Positions 9,087 through 18,125 of a DNA stretch of 64,000 nt are shown one piece after another. The notes beneath the pieces were generated by a model, which worked only from the letters and a program-made list of their open reading frames with translations, did not search any database and was not told the origin of the DNA. The translations under genes and the position numbers were made by a program. Numbering within the stretch: position 1 is the stretch's first letter; each line of letters begins with the position of its first letter. Source of the DNA: Algoriphagus alkaliphilus (GTDB taxonomy: Bacteria > Bacteroidota > Bacteroidia > Cytophagales > Cyclobacteriaceae); contig NZ_FMXE01000025.1 of the NCBI RefSeq assembly GCF_900103735.1, positions 1 to 64,000 on the forward strand, written 5' to 3'.

Positions 9087-10388
9087 TTACCCTCCGAAGT
9101 CATCGAAGCGGATGTTTTCTTTTGGAATACCCAAGTCATCCAGCAACTTCAGCACTGCGGCGTTCATCAAAGGAGGTCCGCAGAGGTAATATTCAATTTC
9201 ATCCGGGTCAGCGTGATTTTTGAGATAGTTATCATACAACACTTGGTGAATGAAACCTACATAACCATCGCCATCGTCATCAAGGGACTTTTTCACCTTC
9301 CAGTTATCTTCAGGAAGAGGCTCGGACAATCCAATATGGAATTTGAAATTTGGAAAATCTTTTTCTATATCCCTAAACTGCGGTGTGTAAAACAGTTCCT
9401 TCTTGGACCGGCCTCCGTACCAATAAGAGACTTTTCGATGTGTCTTCTCGGTGTGGAATAGGTGGAAGATATGAGATCTCAGCGGAGCCATGCCAGCACC
9501 ACCACCGATGTAGATCATTTCTCTTTCGGTTGGATTGATATGAAATTCTCCATAAGGACCTGAAATGGTCACTTTATCACCAGGCTTTCTTCCAAATACA
9601 TAAGAAGAACAAACCCCGGGATTGACATCCATCCATCTGTTGTTTGCACGATCCCAAGGTGGCGTCGCGATACGAATGGTCAACATGACAATGTTCCCTT
9701 CAGCAGGGTGGTTGGCCATGGAATAAGCTCTAAAGAGGGGCTCATCATTTTTCATCACCAAACTCCAAAGGCCAAACTTATCCCAGTCGCTTTTGTAAAC
9801 ATCAGCAGGGTGGCCTAAGTCAGGATGTGGAGTGATATCCATATCCTTGAAATTCACGGTGATCGCAGGTACATCGACCTGAATATATCCTCCGGATTCA
9901 AAATCAAGGTTTTCGCCCTCAGGCAATTTCACTTTGAATTCTTTGATAAAAGTTGAGACGTTGTAGTTGGATATCACTTCGCATTCCCACTTCTTGATTC
10001 CAAAGATTTCGTCAGGAACACGGATTTGCATATCCTGCTTTACCTTAACCTGACAGGCAAGTCTCACATTTCCTTGCTGTTCAGCACGGCTGAGGTGACC
10101 CACCTCGGTAGGGAGAACATCTCCCCCACCGTCTTCCACGACACATTTGCACATGGCGCATGTTCCTCCTCCACCACAGGCAGAAGGAAGAAAAATTTTC
10201 TGATTGCTCAGGGTGGTAAGTAAGGTTGATCCCGCGGAAGCTACGATCGGATTTTCGCTGTCACCGTTGATGACAATCTTTACATCTCCGGAATTTACCA
10301 GCTTAGACTGGGCAAAAAGGAGGATAAATACCAGTAGCAGGATAATAGCTGTAAATGCTACAATGGAGGTAATAATTACTGAACCCAT
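9087..10388 (-). CDS. nqrF: Na+-translocating NADH:quinone reductase subunit F
   Basis: NqrF is the NADH-oxidising entry subunit of the sodium-pumping Na+-NQR. The 433-residue protein has an N-terminal membrane helix (about 5-27), a 2Fe-2S domain with [12 protein letters not shown] and a later Cys (LACQ), an FAD site RAYSMANHP and the NADH-binding [12 protein letters not shown]. It is about 25 residues longer than Vibrio NqrF. The other five subunits are not adjacent: accD lies upstream and the arginase-fold gene downstream, each separated by intergenic DNA. The gene therefore looks monocistronic here, with the rest of the complex presumably elsewhere. Confidence 0.97.
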   Translation of the reverse strand: MGSVIITSIVAFTAIILLLVFILLFAQSKLVNSGDVKIVINGDSENPIVASAGSTLLTTLSNQKIFLPSACGGGGTCAMCKCVVEDGGGDVLPTEVGHLSRAEQQGNVRLACQVKVKQDMQIRVPDEIFGIKKWECEVISNYNVSTFIKEFKVKLPEGENLDFESGGYIQVDVPAITVNFKDMDITPHPDLGHPADVYKSDWDKFGLWSLVMKNDEPLFRAYSMANHPAEGNIVMLTIRIATPPWDRANNRWMDVNPGVCSSYVFGRKPGDKVTISGPYGEFHINPTEREMIYIGGGAGMAPLRSHIFHLFHTEKTHRKVSYWYGGRSKKELFYTPQFRDIEKDFPNFKFHIGLSEPLPEDNWKVKKSLDDDGDGYVGFIHQVLYDNYLKNHADPDEIEYYLCGPPLMNAAVLKLLDDLGIPKENIRFDDFGG

Positions 10389-10437
10389 GAAGTTTTGGTT
10401 TTACTTTTTGGTATGGATTGAACCTGTTTAAGGAGCA

Positions 10438-10445
10438 CAAATATA
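10438..10445 (-). promoter_or_regulatory. Candidate -7 box for nqrF
   Basis: TATATTTG on the minus strand matches the Bacteroidota -7 consensus TAnnTTTG, about 50 bases before the nqrF start. No TTTG is found at the usual spacing upstream, so the call is weak. Confidence 0.35.
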
Positions 10446-10522
10446 TTTATTAATCTATAAAACAGGCCATAAAAGGATTCAAATTTGACTTATTTACAGA
10501 TGGTATTCTAAGGAATAACTGA

Positions 10523-11365
10523 TTAATTGTTCAGGAGGTTTAGCAAAGTGGTTAACCTTGATTTCAACTGTCGTCGATCGATGATGAAATCAAGAAATCC
10601 GTGTTCCAACACAAACTCCGAACTCTGAAACCCTTTTGGAAGATCTTTCCCGATTGTTTCCCTGATTACCCGAGGACCCGCAAAACCAATCAAGGCTTCA
10701 GGTTCGGCGATATTAAAATCCCCTAACATGGCATAAGAGGCAGTCACACCTCCAGTGGTAGGATCTGTCATTAAGGAGATGTAGGGAATAGCGGCCCGAT
10801 CCAACAGGGCTAGTTTCGCTGAGGTTTTTGCCATTTGCATGAGCGAAAAACCAGCTTCCATCATCCTTGCGCCTCCTGATTTTGAAATCATGAGAAAAGG
10901 AATCTTATGCTTTAGCGAATAATCAATGGCTCTGGCGATCTTTTCTCCGACGACTGATCCCATCGAACCGCCAATGAAATTAAAATCCATACAGGCAACT
11001 ACGATTTCAAGACCATTCATTTTGCCATGCGCCGTTCGAACAGCGTCATTCAACTCAGTTTTCTTGATGGTGGCTTCAATCCGAGAAGAATACGGTTTGG
11101 TATCCGCAAAATTCAAAGGGTCACCGGACTTCATGTCTTGATCCAACTCCGTGAATTTATTTGCATCAAAAAGAATCTCAAAATACTCTTTGGAGCCGAT
11201 TTTCACATGAAAATCATCATCAGGACAGACGAAAGAATTGTTTTTCAGCTCCCGTGTATGGATAATGTTGCCGTTGGGAGTTTTAAACCAAAGTCCATCA
11301 GGAGCATCTTTTTTCTCAGCAGTAGAGGTTTTGATGCCTTTGTCAGTTCTTTTAAACCAAGCCAT
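10523..11365 (-). CDS. accD: Acetyl-CoA carboxylase carboxyltransferase subunit beta, zinc ribbon degenerate
   Basis: AccD with AccA transfers the carboxyl group from biotin to acetyl-CoA to make malonyl-CoA. The 280-residue protein has the carboxyltransferase core ([55 protein letters not shown]). The N-terminal Cys4 zinc ribbon of the family is nearly gone: positions equivalent to Cys29, Cys32 and Cys50 are Thr, Gly and Asp, and only Cys47 remains. The surrounding fold residues ([24 protein letters not shown]) are still recognisable. accA is not in the window. Confidence 0.95.
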   Translation of the reverse strand: MAWFKRTDKGIKTSTAEKKDAPDGLWFKTPNGNIIHTRELKNNSFVCPDDDFHVKIGSKEYFEILFDANKFTELDQDMKSGDPLNFADTKPYSSRIEATIKKTELNDAVRTAHGKMNGLEIVVACMDFNFIGGSMGSVVGEKIARAIDYSLKHKIPFLMISKSGGARMMEAGFSLMQMAKTSAKLALLDRAAIPYISLMTDPTTGGVTASYAMLGDFNIAEPEALIGFAGPRVIRETIGKDLPKGFQSSEFVLEHGFLDFIIDRRQLKSRLTTLLNLLNN

Positions 11366-11405
11366 AGATTGTTGTTAGGTCGTTAATTTGACAAGTCAAG
11401 GGTTG

Positions 11406-11436
11406 CAAATTTAGCCCATATATCCATTAAATAAAA
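11406..11436 (-). promoter_or_regulatory. Candidate promoter of accD
   Basis: On the minus strand TTTT, 19 bases, then TAAATTTG. The -7 box is a full match to TAnnTTTG and the -33 box matches three of four bases. Transcription would start about 35 bases before the accD ATG. Confidence 0.6.
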
Positions 11437-11572
11437 TCCTCTTTGAATCCTCAGCCAATTATCCTCAAAGTACCCAAGGATACGATGAGCGAAAAACCAA
11501 AGCCTGATCTTTATCTGATCAGAAGAACTAAGTCGATTTTACTTACCTATTCCATGCCCCGGTTCAGAGCTA

Positions 11573-12121
11573 TTAGCCAAAAGCCGCAACCATTGCCGCC
11601 ATTTCATCGAGATGATAAATTCGCTCCTTGCTTGAATCCGTAAAATCCAGCAAAGAAGGCAAGGATAATCCCCCGGATTTCCCGATTGCAGGCCATTTTG
11701 GAGGTGTAGAAAGCCAATTCCCATCCGAATCTTTCATATGGCTTCTGTCAGACTCAAAAGAGTCAAGGTAATCTTTATCCTCTATAGCCTTGAATCGGGG
11801 GAGATGAATTTCTTCCCAATTTTCATGTCTTTGAAAGGTCTTTTCGATGTATTCCATTCCCGACAAAGGCACTGGCAATGTCGAATCAAAATCATAAATG
11901 AAACTTTGACACCCGTGTGAAGCAAACAAGATCACGTGATAATTCCACCAGACGATTTCATACCCATTAATGGACTTTTGAAATCTAAATGGACAATATT
12001 TACTGCTGTTGGATACGATCAATACTTTTTTTGAAAAATGCTCAAGTGCCGGGTTTTGGCAGAGATGCCAGATGTTTTCTTCGCAAAAATTTGCGGAATA
12101 CCTAAATTCTTTGATTTCCAT
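11573..12121 (-). CDS. Protein N-terminal glutamine amidohydrolase, NTAQ1-like
   Basis: This 182-residue protein closely resembles eukaryotic NTAQ1 (WDYHV1), which deamidates N-terminal Gln to Glu as a step of the Arg/N-degron pathway. The recalled human sequence and this one share CEENIW.LC, (D/N)YHV, FIYD.D..LP and SDRSHMKDS.GNW. The catalytic Cys28-His81-Asp97 of the human enzyme correspond to Cys13, His62 and Asp77; the name-giving WDYHV reads WNYHV. No signal peptide, so it should act in the cytoplasm. It stands alone, divergent from the CstA gene. Function in a bacterium is inferred; a protein-glutamine or other amide hydrolase role cannot be excluded. Confidence 0.9.
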   Translation of the reverse strand: MEIKEFRYSANFCEENIWHLCQNPALEHFSKKVLIVSNSSKYCPFRFQKSINGYEIVWWNYHVILFASHGCQSFIYDFDSTLPVPLSGMEYIEKTFQRHENWEEIHLPRFKAIEDKDYLDSFESDRSHMKDSDGNWLSTPPKWPAIGKSGGLSLPSLLDFTDSSKERIYHLDEMAAMVAAFG

Positions 12122-12130
12122 TTGTCAGCA

Positions 12131-12138
12131 CAAAAGTA
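12131..12138 (-). promoter_or_regulatory. Candidate -7 box of the NTAQ1-like gene, possible near-leaderless transcript
   Basis: TACTTTTG on the minus strand matches TAnnTTTG and ends 9 bases before the ATG at 12121, so the mRNA would have a leader of only a few bases. No clear -33 TTTG at standard spacing. Confidence 0.35.
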
Positions 12139-12388
12139 GCACACTTAGAGGTCATTGGAACACAAGTAACGGTTAATAGTTTTTGGAAATTTCAACCTGG
12201 AAATAAGGAACTTAATGAATTCCAAAAACCCAAGAACATAAATCAGAATTCATGTCCTGAAAAATCTGATTTCGAGCCTAAAATTAATTTGGCCAAGGAC
12301 AGAAAAGCAGAAACTCTTTTACTTTATATCGAAAAGATTCCCAATTTTCACCTGTGAATCCATCTTTTGACAATATCCCAAAAAATCC

Positions 12389-14023
12389 ATGAGTCTTGCC
12401 CTTCTTCTCTTGATATCAGCGGTCATTTTATTTGCCGCATATCGGTTTTACGGTGCCTATGCCTATAAAAAGTTTGGATTGGATGATTCCAAAAAAGCAC
12501 CTTCTCATTTGCTTCGGGATGGTGTGGATTATGAACCAAGCAAGCCAATTGTAGTATTGGGCCATCATTTCGCCTCTATTGCAGGGGCAGGACCAATAGT
12601 GGGGCCAATTATCGCGGTGACTTTTGGTTGGATTCCGGCAGTGATTTGGATTTTGGTCGGAGGAATTTTCTTCGGAGCGGTGCATGACTTGGGAAGTATG
12701 GCCGCTTCTTTGCGAACTGAAGGAAAATCCATCGGGGTAATCATCCGAAATCAAATCGGCCCAAAGGGTAAACAACTGTTTGTGATTTTCAGCTTTTCCA
12801 CCTTGATCCTTGTCATTGGAGTTTTCTCGGATATCATTGCCAAGACTTTCATCGCAAATCCGGGCGTGGCTTCTGCATCCATCCTTTTTATTTTACTGGC
12901 AGTAGCTTTCGGTTACGTCAACAGATTAGTCGGAAATGGTAAAATCGCTTTTATCATCATCACGGCAGTAGGTGTGGTGATGATGTATTTCTTCGTGTAT
13001 CTGGGGACGCAATTGCCATTTGTGATGTCTTATAATTTTTGGATTTTGGCCCTATTGGGCTATGCATTTTTGGCTTCCGTTACTCCGGTGAGCTTACTTC
13101 TTCAGCCAAGGGACTACCTGAATAGTTATTTACTTTATGGAATGATGATCGCTGCAGTAGCCGGCGTTTTCATTGCAAATCCTCAGATCGAGATGACTTC
13201 TCAGATTCAAACCTCCAGTGAAAGTTTGGGTTACATGTTCCCTGTTTTGTTTGTCACCATCGCCTGTGGGGCCATATCAGGTTTCCATTCTTTGGTAGCT
13301 TCCGGCACCACCTCAAAGCAGTTGGACAAAATAAGTGATGCCAAGGTGGTAGGATTTGGCGGCATGTTGATTGAATCCTTCCTCGCCATTATTGCTGTCG
13401 GGGCAGTGGCAGTGCTATCAAGAGAAGACTACGCCAGCAGGCTGGGCACGGAAGGCCCTGTAGCTCTTTTTTCCAACGGAATCGGAGGGATGATCTCCTC
13501 CTTGGGGATTTCTGAACCCTTTGCCATAGGTTTTGTCGCACTTACTGTTTCAGCTTTTGCCTTGACCACTTTGGATACATGCACGAGACTGGCGCGATTT
13601 ACCTTACAGGAATACTTCGAAGACATGCCCCAAGCCACAGCTCAAGTAGTGGCCAAAAATCGTTACTTGTCCACCACAGTGGTTGTGATTTTATCCATTT
13701 TGCTTTTAGCTTCAGGAGAATTCAGTACGCTCTGGCCGATTTTCGGTTCGGCCAACCAGCTTCTGGCCGCTCTGGCTTTGTTGACAATTGCAGTATGGTT
13801 GATCAAGAAAAAGATCCCTGCGACCTTCGTGACTATCCCCATGTTTTTTATGTTCACCGTGACGCTCGCGTCTTTGGGGCTTTTTGCCTGGAAGAATTTT
13901 CAGGAAAAAGGATATGTTTTGGCGGTGATCGCAGCCTTACTGTTTGTGCTGGCTATTTCGCTGATATTCTTGGCGTTCAAAAGCCTGAAAAATGAGGTCA
14001 AAGAGCCTGTGAAAGCGCTTTGA
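12389..14023 (+). CDS. CstA-family transporter (carbon starvation protein A)
   Basis: This polytopic inner-membrane protein of 544 residues (roughly 14 hydrophobic segments) carries the CstA N-terminal signatures GHHFASIAGAGPIVGP and GAVHDLGSMAASLR. CstA/BtsT proteins of enterobacteria import peptides and pyruvate. It is shorter than E. coli CstA (about 700 residues) and resembles the compact version common in Bacteroidota. Substrate not determinable. No gene shares its orientation nearby and no sensor kinase of the Bts type is present. Confidence 0.9.
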   Translation: MSLALLLLISAVILFAAYRFYGAYAYKKFGLDDSKKAPSHLLRDGVDYEPSKPIVVLGHHFASIAGAGPIVGPIIAVTFGWIPAVIWILVGGIFFGAVHDLGSMAASLRTEGKSIGVIIRNQIGPKGKQLFVIFSFSTLILVIGVFSDIIAKTFIANPGVASASILFILLAVAFGYVNRLVGNGKIAFIIITAVGVVMMYFFVYLGTQLPFVMSYNFWILALLGYAFLASVTPVSLLLQPRDYLNSYLLYGMMIAAVAGVFIANPQIEMTSQIQTSSESLGYMFPVLFVTIACGAISGFHSLVASGTTSKQLDKISDAKVVGFGGMLIESFLAIIAVGAVAVLSREDYASRLGTEGPVALFSNGIGGMISSLGISEPFAIGFVALTVSAFALTTLDTCTRLARFTLQEYFEDMPQATAQVVAKNRYLSTTVVVILSILLLASGEFSTLWPIFGSANQLLAALALLTIAVWLIKKKIPATFVTIPMFFMFTVTLASLGLFAWKNFQEKGYVLAVIAALLFVLAISLIFLAFKSLKNEVKEPVKAL

Positions 14024-14032
14024 CCGCCAGAA

Positions 14033-14533
14033 TTAAAGTGAGTTAAATAGCACCGGAGTCTTTTTGGGAATCCTCCACGCGGGTGAAAAGTTGAGCAGAT
14101 AATCTGCAAAAGCAGCATCACCATGACGGAAGTTATCAGGTGTAGAATCCGAAATGTCCGTGAGACTTCGGGTTCGATTTCGTACCAGTGCGAGCGGTAC
14201 ATTTAAGATAGCAGTCACATTGCCCAGCATGTAGCTGGCACCGGGTTCGACGGAAATCACCTATCCGGGACATCTGAATCAGCCACTTTCTCCGATCAAA
14301 TCCCTAATCGGAACACCTTCGAGTCGACCTCCCAGGAAATTTCGAAAAGATTTAAATTATCTGTAGGTCAAACCGACATTCAGATCTCCTTTGGTCTGGA
14401 CACTGAGTTGGCCGACGGCATTTCCGATACCTGAAAATTGCCGGATCGCTACACAACCTTGGGCAAATGACAGCTGACAAAACAGCATTAGGGATCCCAA
14501 AGTAAATACAGCTTGAAGTATATATTTTTTCAT
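14033..14533 (-). pseudogene. Decayed outer-membrane beta-barrel gene with three in-frame stops and an internal deletion
   Basis: The frame starts with a clear signal peptide (MKKYILQAVF to LSFAQ at residue 25) and continues GCVAIRQFSGIGNAVGQ to NVGLTYR. Codon 59 is TAA (14357-14359), codon 85 TGA (14279-14281) and codon 91 TAG (14261-14263), yet the same frame continues with barrel-like sequence (VISVEPGASYMLGNVTAIL, GDAAFADYLLNF) to the stop at 14033. From memory, intact Bacteroidota relatives have several hundred residues between the YFKSFRNFLGG-like and EGVPIRDLIG-like blocks; here they are joined directly. So there was one in-frame deletion plus point nonsense mutations and no frameshift. 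It sits downstream of a PAP2-like lipoprotein gene. Confidence 0.85.
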
Positions 14534-14561
14534 TTTTTTCCTGAATAATTGGTTGAATTTA

Positions 14562-16103
14562 TTAATCTACTTGGTCGCGTTTTGCTTTGGCAACTGTAAA
14601 AGCCGCCACAGCTCGACCCTGGGCTAAGCCCTCTTCTGCATCAAATCTGTAATGAATGCCACCATAGATTCGGGACATAGCGGCTTCATCGGCCCATTTT
14701 CTGAATTTCGCGGCATCGGAGGGGAAGAAATGTGCTAAAACCTCTGAAGCCGCCGCCGAAAATGTACTATGCCCAGAAGTATAGGCAGGAAAATTTGGTG
14801 TTCCCAAAATCGTCTTGAACCCCGGAATGGTCTGAATAGGCCGTGGATAGTGATAGTAATACTTAGCATCCCAACAACTGATACCTGCATCTACTATGGC
14901 CATGTTCATGTAAGCAAAAACACGGGCAGTACGAACTGGACTCAAGCGGTATTTTACCACCGCCTCTTTGGCAAATCGATTCCAATGCCCGGGAGGACTG
15001 TAGGTATTTATTCCGTCATTCCAGAAGTTGGCTATCCTGCGCTGTTCGGTGGTCAGTTTGGCTGCAAATCGCTTCAGCTCTTCTGCATCTCTATTGAACT
15101 CTTCAGAACCCGGTGCCGGTGGTACTCTTGGCCTCACTTCCTCCACTGTGGGGACATTCCACATTTTCACTTTTCCGAATAGGGGTGTCAGCCCAACCGG
15201 TCTTTGAGGAGATTCCATATTTTCCCATTTCCATCCAAAGTGTTGAAATGCAGCGTTTTTGATGGAATCAGATACTGACTTAGGGGTTTGAGCGCTTTTC
15301 ATCCCATCGGTGTTTGCTCTGGCAAGGGCTATTTTGGAAACTTCGGTTCCGATTATTTTTCCTGCTTCGATGTCACTGCTGACATTAATTCCTGCCAGCA
15401 CCAGAGATTCCAAGTGCGCTTCTGCGAGCTTATTGAGGTATTCTTTTTCCAAAGGAAACATCACAGAAAGAATATCTCTGGAAGTGATCGCTACAACAGC
15501 ACCATCCGAAGGATAGGAATTCAACCCGTTCTCTTCATAGGCGGATTTGATCTGAGGATCGAGCTTATAAGGGGCGGGTCGGCCAAACTTCTTTTTGTAA
15601 TGCCATGCGGTAATCAGTCCGTCGTACTGGGCCACACTGAGGTATGCAAGCATTCGGCTGATGTAGGGAGGATGGGCAAAAGGAAAGTTTGGTGTGGCTG
15701 CCGGATTTGCCGGATTTGGAAGCGTGTAGGTCCCGTCAGAATTTGGGCCAGGAATCAAGTTGTATTTTACGGATAGTTCCAATGCAATTTCATTCCATCG
15801 AAGCAAAGAATTGTTAGTCCAATAGTTCGCAGACTCTCGTTGAGCAGCTGTAGAATTTGCGATTTTAGATTTTACTTCCTGCAATTGCTGATTCAATGCC
15901 GCTGAACCCACCGCAGCAGGATCAGGAATGGAGACCTGTTCTTTGCCTGCCATCAGAATTAAATTCCATGTTCCGGCATTTTCATCCAATTCAGAATATT
16001 CATACCCTTCGTACTCCAGTCGTGTCGGCAACTCCTCCATACAGGAAACAGTCAGGGCCGCAAGTGAAGTAAAAAGGAAAAGGTATCGTAGTTGTATTTT
16101 CAT
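14562..16103 (-). CDS. PAP2/vanadium-haloperoxidase-like lipoprotein, internally duplicated
   Basis: The 513-residue protein has a lipoprotein-type signal (SLAALTVSC, Cys21). The C-terminal half shows the vanadate/phosphate pocket of the PAP2 family: K-Y-Y-Y-H-Y-P-R-P, SGHSTFSAA and SRIYGGIHYRFD. The N-terminal half carries a weaker copy (HYKKKFGRP, YPSDGA) in which the SGHS motif is not kept. This two-domain arrangement is known in Bacteroidota vanadium-dependent haloperoxidase-like proteins. Activity could be a phosphatase or haloperoxidase; sequence does not decide. It is preceded by a beta-barrel gene 12 bases upstream, probably one operon that also contained the pseudogene. Confidence 0.85.
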   Translation of the reverse strand: MKIQLRYLFLFTSLAALTVSCMEELPTRLEYEGYEYSELDENAGTWNLILMAGKEQVSIPDPAAVGSAALNQQLQEVKSKIANSTAAQRESANYWTNNSLLRWNEIALELSVKYNLIPGPNSDGTYTLPNPANPAATPNFPFAHPPYISRMLAYLSVAQYDGLITAWHYKKKFGRPAPYKLDPQIKSAYEENGLNSYPSDGAVVAITSRDILSVMFPLEKEYLNKLAEAHLESLVLAGINVSSDIEAGKIIGTEVSKIALARANTDGMKSAQTPKSVSDSIKNAAFQHFGWKWENMESPQRPVGLTPLFGKVKMWNVPTVEEVRPRVPPAPGSEEFNRDAEELKRFAAKLTTEQRRIANFWNDGINTYSPPGHWNRFAKEAVVKYRLSPVRTARVFAYMNMAIVDAGISCWDAKYYYHYPRPIQTIPGFKTILGTPNFPAYTSGHSTFSAAASEVLAHFFPSDAAKFRKWADEAAMSRIYGGIHYRFDAEEGLAQGRAVAAFTVAKAKRDQVD

Positions 16104-16115
16104 TTTTCCGATTTT

Positions 16116-17036
16116 TTAGAAGGCTTTAAACTGATAAGTCAATCCTAGACCCAGGCCAGAAAACTGACCCATATTTCTGCCTGAAAACATGTGATTGTAA
16201 TAGGCCAAGACTCCGAGACCACCGTCTTTTTTGAAATAGTACTGTGCAAATCCACCTACTTGATCAAAATCAACCTTGTTGGTTGGCTGTGGAGCATTGT
16301 AAGAACGGATATCATCTCCTGTCGCACAACGGAGCGAAGTCAGCGATGCTTCGACGCGGAGTTTTTTCTGCAAAAACCAGGAACCAATGGCAATCTGAGC
16401 CTGAACAGCATCAGGTACGTCCATGGTAGCTGTGTAAAAACTGCCTTCCTGATAGTAAAAATCCCGCTCAGCTTCAGTCGTCCCTCTATGGAGGTAGGCA
16501 AATGATCCTCTTGCATAAGGACCTTTGTTTAGTTCAAACTGTCCGATGACTCTGAGTCCCAATTCCCTGGCACCAAACCCCAAACTAAAAGGCATATAAT
16601 CTGACAGATAGTTGGAGGCAGGAGTACTAAAACTTAGGTTGGAAAAAACCATCAGTTTGCTTTTTTCCATTTGTTTATCAACTAGCTGAGCCTTCAGCGA
16701 TAGACCTAAGTCTTGTATCCCCTCCACTCCTGCCAGTTGCCCGCCCGTAGCAGCTGTTTTTACATAAGGCAAACTGACAATAAAATTGATCTTGTCAGTA
16801 ATACCGCCCACGATCATTGGCATGAGCATTTTTCTTGAGAAAGTACCAATGTTGCCATTGGTTCGGAGGTAAGTACCCTCCCAATAGTGATCCCAGTTGG
16901 CATCCTCGTAGACTACGGCGATGCAGATTTCACCTTTAGGCATCATCAGTCCATCGATAGGTGTCTGAGCGATAGCCAATTGTATCATTCCCAAGCCTGC
17001 AAGCAGCAAGCCCGGGAACTTTGAGTTAAAGTTCAT
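16116..17036 (-). CDS. Outer-membrane beta-barrel protein (phenol-degradation MetA-like family)
   Basis: This 306-residue protein has a signal peptide (LLLAGLGMIQLAIAQ) and alternating amphipathic strands throughout, ending in YQFKAF with a terminal aromatic residue as in outer-membrane barrels. The GGITDKINFIVSLPYVKT and DLGLSLKAQL blocks resemble the MetA-pathway/transporter family. Function unknown. It is cotranscribed with the PAP2-like lipoprotein by spacing. Confidence 0.75.
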   Translation of the reverse strand: MNFNSKFPGLLLAGLGMIQLAIAQTPIDGLMMPKGEICIAVVYEDANWDHYWEGTYLRTNGNIGTFSRKMLMPMIVGGITDKINFIVSLPYVKTAATGGQLAGVEGIQDLGLSLKAQLVDKQMEKSKLMVFSNLSFSTPASNYLSDYMPFSLGFGARELGLRVIGQFELNKGPYARGSFAYLHRGTTEAERDFYYQEGSFYTATMDVPDAVQAQIAIGSWFLQKKLRVEASLTSLRCATGDDIRSYNAPQPTNKVDFDQVGGFAQYYFKKDGGLGVLAYYNHMFSGRNMGQFSGLGLGLTYQFKAF

Positions 17037-17198
17037 AAGAATTGATAGTGTGATTTGGAAAATGTTGTTTCCCGCACAGGAATACGATTTTCAGCCAAAC
17101 AGCCGAAAAAACAGATCCAGTGCAGCAATAAGCGGAACACCAAAATTCACCACAGAAATGCCCGGCATTCTGCGATGGAGGTGGTATTCAATAAAAAA

Positions 17199-17744
17199 TC
17201 AGGAAACCTGCGGAGGTGGTGAATCTAAAGTGAAATACGGACTCATGTAAGGTGAAAAAATAAACCCAATCTTATTTTCAATGGCATCCTTCGCAACAAA
17301 GCCTATTTGGAATACCTCCGGCTCGAGGTAATCTTTTACAAACAATTTGAGCTGAGTTTGTCCACTTTGATCTTGAGGCAGTTCGTCCTCGGTCAAGGAT
17401 GAAATCCAGCTTTTCACAGTGGATTCAAGAACCCTTCTGGCCGTATCCGGCACGTAAACAACCTGTAGTGTGTCGTTTTGATAGCGTTGTTTAATGGCAC
17501 GAAAGTATTTTCCTTCCTTTTCAAAACGGGTATTTGTAGCCTGAAATTCATCCTGATTGGCCATGTAAGGAGCTGAAAGCGGGATCTCCATCAATCGCTC
17601 GTCCAAGGTCCCGGATTGTTCCCCATAGATTTTATCCTTCCAATTACTTTCCATGGTGTATTGGTAAGAATAATAAAATGCATAGTAGCCAAAATGATAG
17701 ATGGCGAAGCATAATAAAAGTGCTATGGCTACTGCTTTTCTCAA
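17199..17744 (-). CDS. Membrane-anchored protein of unknown function
   Basis: A 181-residue protein with a hydrophobic N-terminal segment (about 4-24, rich in Tyr and Phe) that could be an uncleaved anchor, followed by a soluble domain with mixed charge. I do not recognise the family. It lies about 160 bases upstream of the beta-barrel gene on the same strand and may be the first gene of that group. Confidence 0.6.
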   Translation of the reverse strand: MRKAVAIALLLCFAIYHFGYYAFYYSYQYTMESNWKDKIYGEQSGTLDERLMEIPLSAPYMANQDEFQATNTRFEKEGKYFRAIKQRYQNDTLQVVYVPDTARRVLESTVKSWISSLTEDELPQDQSGQTQLKLFVKDYLEPEVFQIGFVAKDAIENKIGFIFSPYMSPYFTLDSPPPQVS

Positions 17745-17865
17745 GGGGAAGAGTTAGGAAATTGAAAATTGATTTAAAAATCCGAGAAAAAGAAACAAGA
17801 TTTCTGAAAAATTAAAAAAACGGGGCAATATTCCGAAATAGGCAGAAATTCCTTTTTTTATTTGG

Positions 17866-18063
17866 TCAAAAGAAAAGAACCTTCAACCCAAGCCAGATTA
17901 TAAGGCATAAAGTAATTAAAGCACCATAAATCTGAATCACCTTTAACCGATTGAAGCGGTCCAAAAACCAAAGAACCAAAACTGGGCGATACAATCCAAT
18001 AACCAAGTTTAGGAGGAAAAAAACGGCAAGACCCAAAATAATAACAAGAAGTGCTTCCATCAT
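17866..18063 (-). CDS. Small two-helix membrane protein
   Basis: A 65-residue protein with two hydrophobic segments (about 4-26 and 44-64) joined by a basic linker (FLDRFNRLK). AAGGA directly precedes the double ATG; the second ATG at 18060 has the better spacing. It follows the terminator of infB, so it may be expressed by read-through or its own promoter. Family not recognised. Confidence 0.55.
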   Translation of the reverse strand: MMEALLVIILGLAVFFLLNLVIGLYRPVLVLWFLDRFNRLKVIQIYGALITLCLIIWLGLKVLFF

Positions 18064-18075
18064 TCCTTAAAAATA

Positions 18076-18104
18076 AAAAGGAACGACTGCTGCCGTTCCT
18101 TTTT
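18076..18104. terminator. Intrinsic terminator after infB
   Basis: AAAAAGGAACG and CGTTCCTTTTT form an 11-bp perfect stem around GCAGCAG, with T-rich ends on both strands. It lies 20 bases past the infB stop codon. Confidence 0.9.
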
Positions 18105-18125
18105 GTATAAACAAAATCGTTAAAA

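Noticed and set aside
14033-14260. Independent 75-codon gene with a GTG start
   Set aside because: It is in the same frame as the upstream signal-peptide segment and reads as the C-terminal part of the same barrel, so it is part of the pseudogene.
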